Assembly: GCA_937921805.1 (NCBI GenBank)
Contig: CAKZUS010000232.1
Location: 1 to 5,614 of the forward strand
Length of the DNA: 5,614 nucleotides
Direction of reading: 5' to 3'
From: an uncultured Granulosicoccaceae bacterium
GTDB taxonomy: Bacteria; Pseudomonadota; Gammaproteobacteria; JABXHR01
The position numbers and the translations under genes were made by a program. The first letter of the stretch is position 1. The number at the start of each line of letters is the position of its first letter. The notes below the pieces were generated by a model that was given only the letters and a program-made list of their open reading frames with translations, did not search any database and was not told the origin of the DNA. Positions 1 to 5,614 of the stretch are shown here, in pieces.

Positions 1-574
1 GCTCGGGAAGACGCTCGATCTCTTGCGAGAGACTATCCTGAAATTCTTTGTCCTCAAAGACGTCAGAGGGCTTGGGTACTTCGCTCTCGGGCAGCGATAT
101 CTTCTCCCCAGTCGTCTCATCGGGTTGATCGAAACTAAACACTCTCGCCGTCGTGCTCTCAGTGAGTATTTGGTGGTACTCCCCGATGCTCACTCCGAGT
201 AAATCGGCCACTTCACCATCATCGGCGTCACGGCCGGTGCGCTGCTCTACGTTGCGAATCACCTCGGAGGCTTCTCGCGACTTGCGGTGCACGCTGCGAG
301 GCGTCCAGTCGGAGCGACGGATTTCATCGAGCATCGCTCCGCGTACACGAATGCCCGCATAGGTCTCGAAACTCGCTCCCTGTGCCGGGTCGTAGTGCTT
401 GGCTGCTTCGATCAAGCCGATCATGCCTGCCTGAATCAAGTCTTCAGCCTGCACACTGGGCGGCAAGCGGTTCATCATGTGAAACGCTATACGCTTAACC
501 AGCTTCGCGTGCTGTGAGACGAGGTCTTGTTGGTTGAGATTTTGAATCTCGTTATACATCGCGTGGGCATTCAT
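1..574 (-). CDS. fliA: RNA polymerase sigma factor FliA (sigma-28), 3' end cut off by the window
   Basis: Flagellar sigma factor that directs RNA polymerase to late flagellar and chemotaxis promoters; in the family it is held inactive by the anti-sigma factor FlgM until the hook is complete. The 191 complete codons in the window start MNAHAMYNEIQNL. Region 2 covers about residues 19-95, including DLIQAGMIGLIEAA (45-58), YDPAQGASFETYA (61-73), RVRGAMLDEIRR (76-87) and the highly conserved DWTPRSVHRKSRE (89-101). Region 3 covers about 100-147, and region 4 begins near residue 177 but is cut, so roughly 50-60 residues are missing compared with the usual 235-250. The ATG at 574-572 overlaps the flhG stop (ATGA), and only a weak GGAATGAG sequence lies upstream at 581-588, so translation is probably coupled to flhG. 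The reading frame shows no break within the window. The family assignment is very secure. Confidence 0.97.
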   Translation of the reverse strand, partial: MNAHAMYNEIQNLNQQDLVSQHAKLVKRIAFHMMNRLPPSVQAEDLIQAGMIGLIEAAKHYDPAQGASFETYAGIRVRGAMLDEIRRSDWTPRSVHRKSREASEVIRNVEQRTGRDADDGEVADLLGVSIGEYHQILTESTTARVFSFDQPDETTGEKISLPESEVPKPSDVFEDKEFQDSLSQEIERLPE

Positions 575-1455
575 ACCAAGCTCATTCCATTTGTCACACT
601 AAATTGAATTAGTCGTTCAACAAAAAACTCCATATCTCCACGCGCGTCTTTCGGACGCGGCAGAGTATCGAGTTTGCGCGCAATCGACTTGAGCGCTACC
701 GCAGCTTTACTCCTGGGAAAAGCTTCCACAACAGGCCGCTGCTGGCGCGCTGAGGTCAACACATGCTCATCATCGGGCACCGTACCGAGGTAGTGGACCG
801 GGATATTCAGGAAACGTTCACAAACACTAGAGAGCTTATTAAACAACTCCCGCCCGTGTACCACCGACTGCGCCTTGTTGGACAGCACGTGAAAACGCTC
901 CACTCCATGCTCTTTACTCAGGACTTTGATGGTCGCGTAAGCATCGGTGATCGACGCTGGCTCATCGCACACCACAATAATGACTTCGCGCGCGGCCTTA
1001 GAGAAGCTAATCACCATATCGCTAATGCCGGCGGCCGTATCGATGATGAGCGTATCGACCGGATGTGTCAGTTCGCTGAAAGCGCGAATCAACCCTACGT
1101 TCTGCGCCGTGCCCAGTTCGGCCAGTCGCTGCACCCCCGACGCTGCCGGGACGATGCTCACTCCCAGCGGCCCTTTAACGATCACTTCATCCAAAGTGCG
1201 CTCGCCATTGACGACGTGGCCTAAGTGGTAGCGAGGGTTCAAATTGAGCAGGACATCGAGATTGGCCAGTCCTAAATCCCCATCGAGCAACATCACGTTA
1301 CGCCCTTGCGCCGCCATGGCGGTCGCAACATTGATCGACATGCTCGACTTCCCTACACCGCCTTTACCGCTGGTGACAGCAAACACCTGCACCGGTTTGT
1401 GATCGATCATGCGTCGTAGCCCGGCAGCCTGATCCAGGCTATCCAATTCAAGCAT
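571..1455 (-). CDS. flhG: MinD/ParA-type ATPase FlhG (FleN), flagellar number regulator
   Basis: Predicted 294-residue ATPase that limits flagellar number; in polar flagellates it acts against FlhF and, in Pseudomonas, also restrains the activator FleQ. An N-terminal DQAAGLRR (residues 8-15) matches the DQAxxLR motif known to stimulate FlhF GTPase. The deviant Walker A motif is SGKGGVGKSS (29-38) with signature Lys31 and Lys36; the switch region is LLDGDLGLANLD (56-67, Asp60), and Walker B is LIIDTAAGIS (136-145, Asp139). A C-terminal stretch MEFFVERLIQFSV (275-287) looks like the amphipathic membrane-binding helix of MinD-like proteins. The frame stays open to 1602, but the ATG at 1455 is chosen because it places the DQAxxLR motif at the N-terminus, has GAGG 9 nt upstream, and gives the usual family length. 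It overlaps the end of flhF by 8 nt and the start of fliA by 4 nt. Confidence 0.96.
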   Translation of the reverse strand: MLELDSLDQAAGLRRMIDHKPVQVFAVTSGKGGVGKSSMSINVATAMAAQGRNVMLLDGDLGLANLDVLLNLNPRYHLGHVVNGERTLDEVIVKGPLGVSIVPAASGVQRLAELGTAQNVGLIRAFSELTHPVDTLIIDTAAGISDMVISFSKAAREVIIVVCDEPASITDAYATIKVLSKEHGVERFHVLSNKAQSVVHGRELFNKLSSVCERFLNIPVHYLGTVPDDEHVLTSARQQRPVVEAFPRSKAAVALKSIARKLDTLPRPKDARGDMEFFVERLIQFSVTNGMSLV

Positions 1456-3091
1456 TACTCCCCGCCTCGGCAAACCGTGCTGCCATTGTTTCTGGAGTCT
1501 CCGTATCTTCTGGTTGAGGCGGGTTCTCCATAAACACGCGGCTGACAAGTCGGTGTGCACGAGCCAATTGCAAATCCTCGGGGACACGCTGCCCCACTCC
1601 AAGAAATGCGACAGGCAAGCGGTGACGAATCACCGCCGTCAATGGCGCGCCGACCCCATAAACTTCGTCTAGCTTGGTGATCACACACCCCGCTAGATCC
1701 ACTCTCGAAAACGCTTTGACCGTCTCGTCCAGCGTTCGCAATTGTGTGGTGGCTGACATGGCCAAAAAAGGTTTGATCAAAGGAGAGCCTTCGCGCAGAG
1801 TCGTAAACTGCTCAGATAAACGCATATCGCGCTGGCTCATTCCAGCGGTATCAATGAGCACTAATTTTTTGTCGTACAGGCCATTGAGCGCCCGGCTCAG
1901 CTCATCCGAATTGGTCGCCATTTTCACTGGCACATTCAGAATCCGGGCGTAGTTAAGCAACTGCTCTTGCGCGCCGACCCGATAGTTATCCGTGCTCACT
2001 AGCGCAACATTGCGACTGCCGTGGCGCATGGCAAAGCGCGCCGCGATCTTGGCAATCGTGGTGGTTTTACCCACCCCCGTCGGCCCGACCATCGCAATCA
2101 CACCACCGTGGCTCATAAAGTCATCATCCGCAATCGGAATGCGGTTCGACAGTAGCCCCAAGGCTTGGCGCCAAGCGCGCTCTAGATTGTCTTTTTCTTG
2201 CACTTCCTCGATGAGGCTTTTCGCCAAATCGGTGCCCACACCAAACTCGTATAAACGCGAGAGCAGCGTAACCCGCAGCGGGTTACTTCCCGTCAACCGG
2301 CCCAGCTCCATCACCGACATCTGGTTTTGCATCATGCCGCGCAGCTGACGCAACTCTTGCTGCATACCGGCCAGTGCGTTGTCAGAAGTCTCGCGTACCG
2401 GAGCTGGCTCCGCCGCAGGGGCTGGCATCGGATCTGGGGCGGCGCTGCGCGTGCGTGTGCCACCGCGCAAGACAGGGCGGGCCTGCTCGCCGTAGACGTT
2501 GCGCCGCGCGCTTTGGGGTTCTGTACTAGCGGCGCGCTTGTCGCGAGACTCGCGAGCTTCGCCATAGGCTGCAGAGGCTGCGCGTTGCGCGGCACTGGCT
2601 TTTTCTGTAGCTCTGGGCTGCGCACTGCGACGTGGCGCGTCGCGCTGCGTGTTCTCGGCGCGCCTCGGCTCGGGCGTCTCACTGACCAGCCGATGTAGCT
2701 GTTCATTAAAACTATCAAAAGCCGATGGGTCGGGCTCATGGCGTGGCGACGCGCCAGAGCGCTCACCGAATGCCGCTTCAAACCCCTGCCGGCGCGGTCG
2801 GTTTGCTGGTGCCTCACGGACTGGCATCTTACGGCCTCGCGTCTCATGGGCCTGAGGCTCACTCGCTGGCGCTCGGCCGTGCTCACTCTGGGCAGGCGCA
2901 TCCTGCTCCTCTAAGTCCATCCCCTCTTGCGAGCGGTAGAGTTCCTCTGGATCGAGATCTAAAGCCGAAATAATCTCGACCCCTTCAGCAACTCGACGGT
3001 TTCCAAGAATCACCGCATCGGGACCTTGTTCTTCGCGAACTCGACGTATAGCTTGGCGCATATCCGGAGCTACTGTGCGCTTGATTTTCAT
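1448..3091 (-). CDS. flhF: SRP-family GTPase FlhF, flagellar placement factor
   Basis: Predicted 547-residue GTPase related to Ffh and FtsY; in polar flagellates it marks the assembly site and promotes early basal-body formation. The N-terminal block, MKIKRTVAPDMRQAIRRVRE through GPDAVILGNRRVAEGVEI (1-40), is the conserved FlhF start. Residues about 55-235 are a low-complexity, Arg/Ala/Pro/Glu/Ser-rich linker, expected to be disordered. The helical N domain covers about 236-325. The NG GTPase core follows: P-loop GPTGVGKTTT (336-345), STDNYRVGAQEQL (366-378), DTAGMSQRD (414-422) and TKLDE (472-476). The ATG at 3091 is preferred over the adjacent GTG at 3094, because GAGG lies 7 nt before the ATG but only 4 nt before the GTG and homologues begin M-[KQ]-[VI]-K-R. 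It starts 29 nt after flhA and ends inside the start of flhG. Length exceeds many homologues only through the linker. Confidence 0.97.
   Translation of the reverse strand: MKIKRTVAPDMRQAIRRVREEQGPDAVILGNRRVAEGVEIISALDLDPEELYRSQEGMDLEEQDAPAQSEHGRAPASEPQAHETRGRKMPVREAPANRPRRQGFEAAFGERSGASPRHEPDPSAFDSFNEQLHRLVSETPEPRRAENTQRDAPRRSAQPRATEKASAAQRAASAAYGEARESRDKRAASTEPQSARRNVYGEQARPVLRGGTRTRSAAPDPMPAPAAEPAPVRETSDNALAGMQQELRQLRGMMQNQMSVMELGRLTGSNPLRVTLLSRLYEFGVGTDLAKSLIEEVQEKDNLERAWRQALGLLSNRIPIADDDFMSHGGVIAMVGPTGVGKTTTIAKIAARFAMRHGSRNVALVSTDNYRVGAQEQLLNYARILNVPVKMATNSDELSRALNGLYDKKLVLIDTAGMSQRDMRLSEQFTTLREGSPLIKPFLAMSATTQLRTLDETVKAFSRVDLAGCVITKLDEVYGVGAPLTAVIRHRLPVAFLGVGQRVPEDLQLARAHRLVSRVFMENPPQPEDTETPETMAARFAEAGSNA
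1465..1468 (-). promoter_or_regulatory. Ribosome binding site of flhG (GAGG) inside the end of flhF
   Basis: GAGG lies 9 nt before the ATG at 1455, within the last codons of flhF (Glu-Ala-Gly-Ser-Asn-Ala). A second purine run, GGGGAG (1458-1463), sits closer to the start, with only 2 nt between them. Together they support the internal ATG as the flhG start, although the frame is open 49 codons further upstream. Confidence 0.55.
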
Positions 3092-3098
3092 CACTTAG

Positions 3099-3102
3099 CC
3101 TC
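3099..3102 (-). promoter_or_regulatory. Ribosome binding site of flhF (GAGG)
   Basis: GAGG on the minus strand ends 7 nt before the ATG at 3091. This spacing is normal for the ATG but only 4 nt for the adjacent GTG at 3094, so it favours the ATG as the true flhF start. Confidence 0.6.
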
Positions 3103-3110
3103 AGTGGTCA

Positions 3111-3130
3111 TGGCGCTGCCCTAAGCGCCA
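3111..3130 (-). repeat. Perfect 7-bp inverted repeat across the flhA stop codon
   Basis: On the plus strand TGGCGCT (3111-3117) and AGCGCCA (3124-3130) are exact reverse complements around the 6-nt loop GCCCTA. In the mRNA (minus strand) this forms a GC-rich stem whose loop holds the flhA TAG and an AGGG sequence. No U-run follows on either strand, so it is not a normal rho-independent terminator. It lies just ahead of the flhF ribosome binding site, in the only real gap of this operon, and could affect mRNA processing or flhF translation. The structure is seen directly; any function is inference. Confidence 0.45.
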
Positions 3131-5214
3131 ACGGTAGAAATTACTTTGATGTTCCAATCTTCTGGAACCTCTGTGTACGACAGCACACGCATATTGCCAA
3201 TCGCGTGGCGCAGCCATTGCGCCAATGTCTGGCGCACTGCTGCGGGTACCAGTAGCGCCAATTGTTCACCCTTCTCTTCTTGCTGCTGAGCCACGCTCTT
3301 TAACGACTCTAAAAGCCTTTGGGCCAATCCTGGCTCAACCCCTCCGGATCCACCGTCTGTAGACAGTGATTGAAGCAATAGCTGTTCCAAAGACGGATCC
3401 AACGTCACTGCCGCTAGTTCAGACTTTTCATTCGATAACTGGCGCACAATCATCCGCCCTAATGCCACCCGTACCTCAGCCAACAGCGCCTGCGCTTCCT
3501 TGGTCCGTGACGAGGCATCCGCCAATGTTTCGACGATGGTGCGCATATCCCGCACCATCACGCCCTCTTCAAGCAGGCCTTGCAGCACCCGCACCAGCAC
3601 GGCCAATGGCACTTGGTCGGGCACAAAGCCTTCCACCAAGCGCGGCGCAGAGCGGCCCAGGTTATCGAGTAAGCGTTGCGCCTCATCATGGCCGAGCAGT
3701 TTGTGGGCGTTTTTCTGTAGCAAGGTGCTCAGATGCGTCGCGATCACCGTGCTGGCATCCACAACGGTGTAGCCCAAGGTCTGCGCCTTCTCACGCTGCG
3801 CGGGGTCAATCCAGACGGCATTTAAGCCAAAAGCAGGGTCGGTGCCCGGAGTGCCGTCAATTTTCCCGTACACGCTGCCAGGATCAATGGCCATTTCACG
3901 GTTGGGGTAGACTTCCGCCTCACCAATGCCCACACCGAGCAGGTTGATACGGTAATGGTTGGGCGGCAGGTTCAAGTTGTCGTGAATGTGCACCGACTGC
4001 ACCAAAAACCCCCAATCCTGAGACAGCTTCTTGCGCACGCCTTTGATGCGCGTCATCAGCTCGCCGCCCTGACTTCGATCCACCAGGGGAATGAGGCCAT
4101 ACCCTACTTCCAAACCAATCACGTCGGCAGGTTGCACATCTTCCCAGCTCAAGTCTGCTTTGCTGTCGTCAGTCACGGCAGGGAGCTTCTCGGGCGTCTC
4201 GGGAACGGCTACAGGCTGGTGCTTATTGCGATACATACGCCAGGCGCCAAAGCCGCACAGTGTTCCGAGCAGCAAAAAGGCAACATTCGGCATGCCCGGA
4301 ATCACCCCAATACAGAGCATGATGACGGCCGTCACCATCAGTGGCCGAGGATCGTCGAACAGCTGAAAATTGATCTGAGTGCCCATTTCCTCAGAGGAAG
4401 ACACGCGGGTAATGATGATCGCCGAAGCAGTTGAGAGCACTAGAGACGGAATCTGCGCCACCAAGCCGTCACCAATAGTCAGCAAGGCGTAGTTCTCCAT
4501 CGCGACGTTGAAGCTCAGATCGTGCTGCAGCATCCCAATGAACAGACCACCAATAATGTTGATAAACAAGATCACCAAGCCCGCGATGGCATCTCCGCGT
4601 ACAAACTTTGACGCCCCATCCATGGCACCGTAGAAGTCCGCTTCTTGGCCTATCTCTACACGGCGACTGCGCGCTTGGTCTGCATCAATCAAACCGGCGT
4701 TCAGGTCCGCATCAATCGCCATCTGCTTGCCTGGCATGGCATCCAAGGTAAAGCGAGCTGTCACCTCTGAGACACGCCCAGCGCCTTTGGTGACCACAAC
4801 AAAGTTAATGATGACCAAAATCGCGAACACCACGAGACCGACGGCATAGTTGCCACCAATCACGAAATCTCCAAAAGATTCAATCACCTTCCCCGCCGCA
4901 TCGCCTCCTGTGTGCCCGTTGAGCAACACGACTCGCGTCGAGGCGACATTGAGTGCCAGGCGCATCAGCGTCGCGACAAGCAACACCGTCGGGAACACTG
5001 CGAATTCCAGCGGGCGCAGCACATAGATCACCACCAACATGATGATCAGCGAAAAGGCGATATTAAAAGTAAACAGCAGATCCAAGGCTATCGGCGGCAT
5101 GGGCAGGATCATCATGCCCAGCATCGCCACCACCAACACGGGCGCGCCTAAGCCACTGCCCGCGATGCGCTTGAGAGTCTGACGGAAATTATGTACAGGG
5201 AACGCGGCGCTCAT
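3121..5214 (-). CDS. flhA: Flagellar type III export gate protein FlhA
   Basis: Inner-membrane core of the flagellar type III secretion export gate, which couples proton motive force to export and whose cytoplasmic nonamer ring docks substrate-chaperone complexes. The 697 residues are close to the family norm (Salmonella about 692). Eight hydrophobic segments fall at roughly 24-44, 46-66, 69-90, 120-142, 205-229, 243-268, 288-306 and 309-327. The FHIPEP signature lies between segments 4 and 5, RVSEVTARFTLDAMPGKQ followed by MAIDAD (147-170), with Thr152 where Ala or Ser is more usual. A conserved Asp in KFVRGDAIAG (208) is kept at the position known to matter for proton-driven export in Salmonella. 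The linker at about 328-360 leads into the cytoplasmic domain (GYGLIPLVD at 371-379, LPPNHYRINLLG at 416-427). The ATG at 5214 shares one base with the flhB stop (TAATG); the upstream Shine-Dalgarno is weak (GGA, 9 nt), which suggests translational coupling. Confidence 0.98.
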   Translation of the reverse strand: MSAAFPVHNFRQTLKRIAGSGLGAPVLVVAMLGMMILPMPPIALDLLFTFNIAFSLIIMLVVIYVLRPLEFAVFPTVLLVATLMRLALNVASTRVVLLNGHTGGDAAGKVIESFGDFVIGGNYAVGLVVFAILVIINFVVVTKGAGRVSEVTARFTLDAMPGKQMAIDADLNAGLIDADQARSRRVEIGQEADFYGAMDGASKFVRGDAIAGLVILFINIIGGLFIGMLQHDLSFNVAMENYALLTIGDGLVAQIPSLVLSTASAIIITRVSSSEEMGTQINFQLFDDPRPLMVTAVIMLCIGVIPGMPNVAFLLLGTLCGFGAWRMYRNKHQPVAVPETPEKLPAVTDDSKADLSWEDVQPADVIGLEVGYGLIPLVDRSQGGELMTRIKGVRKKLSQDWGFLVQSVHIHDNLNLPPNHYRINLLGVGIGEAEVYPNREMAIDPGSVYGKIDGTPGTDPAFGLNAVWIDPAQREKAQTLGYTVVDASTVIATHLSTLLQKNAHKLLGHDEAQRLLDNLGRSAPRLVEGFVPDQVPLAVLVRVLQGLLEEGVMVRDMRTIVETLADASSRTKEAQALLAEVRVALGRMIVRQLSNEKSELAAVTLDPSLEQLLLQSLSTDGGSGGVEPGLAQRLLESLKSVAQQQEEKGEQLALLVPAAVRQTLAQWLRHAIGNMRVLSYTEVPEDWNIKVISTVGA

Positions 5215-5614
5215 TACATGTCATCCACTTTGTAGCGTTGCTTAAAGTCTTCGGGAACACTCGGGTTCGGCGCTTTCGGCGCGGCCATTCCTTGACGCCT
5301 AGATGCCTTGAGTTGCAAGACGAACGCCAACACCTCTGCCACAGCGATATATAGTGCCTGGGGGATCTCTTGTTCGAGCTTGGTGGAGGCAAAAATTGCC
5401 CTCGCCAAAGGCGGCGCGGACACTAGTGGAATACGGTGTTCCCGCGCGATTTCGCGAATGGTCTCGGCAATCTGATCTCGCCCTTTTGCCACAACGCGTG
5501 GCGCGGCCATCGACGACTGGTCGTACTTCAGCGCCACCGCGTAGTGCGTCGGATTCGTGACGATCACATCGGCATCGGGCACTGCAGACATCATGCGCGC
5601 ATGCGCCATCTCGT
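5214..5614 (-). CDS. flhB: Flagellar export switch protein FlhB, C-terminal part only (5' end outside the window)
   Basis: Membrane-anchored export component that switches the secretion apparatus from rod/hook to filament substrates through self-cleavage. Only the cytoplasmic domain is visible, about 132 complete codons. It contains EMAHARMM, then DADVIVTNPTHYAVALKY with the autocleavage site Asn-Pro-Thr-His encoded at 5544-5555. Next come RVVAKGRDQIA, the PPLARAIF segment and EIPQALYIAVAEVLAFVLQLK. About 113 residues follow the cleavage site, close to Salmonella FlhB (about 111), so the C-terminus appears complete and ends YKVDDM. The four membrane helices and the linker of the N-terminal half would lie beyond the right edge. 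The TAA stop overlaps the flhA ATG by one base. The NPTH motif is intact, so cleavage should work. The paralogous injectisome proteins (YscU/SpaS) share NPTH, but the flhA/flhF/fliA context makes this flagellar. Confidence 0.96.
   Translation of the reverse strand, partial: EMAHARMMSAVPDADVIVTNPTHYAVALKYDQSSMAAPRVVAKGRDQIAETIREIAREHRIPLVSAPPLARAIFASTKLEQEIPQALYIAVAEVLAFVLQLKASRRQGMAAPKAPNPSVPEDFKQRYKVDDM

Noticed and set aside
590..640. Possible sigma-70 promoter for fliA in the AT-rich end of flhG (TTGAAC as a -35).
   Set aside because: No acceptable -10 hexamer stands at a normal distance, so the match is too weak to annotate.
763..1224. Plus-strand 153-codon open frame antisense to flhG.
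   Set aside because: No recognisable domain, and it lies fully opposite the conserved ATPase core of FlhG.
1456..1602. A 49-codon upstream extension of the flhG frame (start at 1602).
   Set aside because: It lies fully within flhF, does not resemble FlhG N-termini, and the internal ATG at 1455 has a ribosome binding site and places the DQAxxLR motif at the N-terminus.
2541..2556. Two TCGCGAG copies 9 nt apart (2541-2547 and 2550-2556), a possible operator-like repeat.
   Set aside because: They fall on the repeated Arg-Glu/Arg-Asp codons (ARESRDK) of the FlhF linker in a very GC-rich stretch; codon repetition explains them.
2327..2901. Long open frames on both strands over the FlhF linker (plus strand 2327-2698 and a second minus-strand frame 2332-2901).
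   Set aside because: They are a result of the high GC content and low stop-codon frequency in the linker; their products are low-complexity with no recognisable domain, and flhF is clearly the coding frame.
3111..3130. Reading the flhA-end hairpin as a rho-independent terminator.
   Set aside because: No U-run follows the stem on either strand, and the downstream genes have the arrangement of a continuing operon.
3366..4434. Plus-strand open frames antisense to flhA (3366-3947 and 3955-4434).
   Set aside because: They mirror the codon usage of flhA on the opposite strand, give no recognisable protein, and would require coding opposite a highly conserved gene.
4912..5151. Plus-strand open frame with a His/Gln-rich product.
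   Set aside because: The His/Gln/Arg richness is what the reverse complement of hydrophobic membrane-segment codons of FlhA gives; there is no independent sign of coding.

Overview
This window is one tightly packed piece of a flagellar operon, read entirely from the minus strand. In transcription order (right to left) it holds the 3' part of flhB, complete flhA, complete flhF, complete flhG (fleN/ylxH family) and the 5' part of the flagellar sigma factor gene fliA. The order flhB-flhA-flhF-flhG-fliA, FlhA and FlhG sequences of Pseudomonas/Vibrio/marine-gammaproteobacterial character, and a GC content around the mid-50s percent (estimated by eye) all suggest a gammaproteobacterium, probably with polar flagella. 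I cannot name a genus.

Layout: 5214-5614 is the cytoplasmic end of FlhB, including the self-cleaving NPTH site. 3121-5214 is FlhA, with eight membrane segments and a cytoplasmic docking domain. 1448-3091 is FlhF, an SRP-type GTPase with a long disordered, Arg/Ala/Pro-rich linker. 571-1455 is FlhG, a MinD/ParA-type ATPase. 1-574 is FliA, lacking its C-terminal end (most of region 4). The junctions are a 1-nt overlap (flhB/flhA), a 29-nt gap (flhA/flhF), an 8-nt overlap (flhF/flhG) and a 4-nt ATGA overlap (flhG/fliA). These imply one transcript with translational coupling. There is no non-coding stretch longer than about 30 nt, and I saw no RNA gene, mobile element, CRISPR array or rho-independent terminator.

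How the genes work together: FlhB and FlhA are the cytoplasm-facing gate of the flagellar type III export machine. FlhF marks where a flagellum is built, and FlhG limits how many, partly by stimulating FlhF GTPase through its N-terminal DQAxxLR-type motif, which is present here. FliA then switches on the late (filament and chemotaxis) genes. Chemotaxis genes often follow fliA in such operons, but they would lie beyond the left edge.

I found no new biological system. The details most worth a second look are small: a 7-bp hairpin spanning the flhA stop codon next to a six-codon mini-ORF that ends on the flhF start, the strongly biased FlhF linker, and an AT-rich dip at the 3' end of flhG just ahead of fliA.
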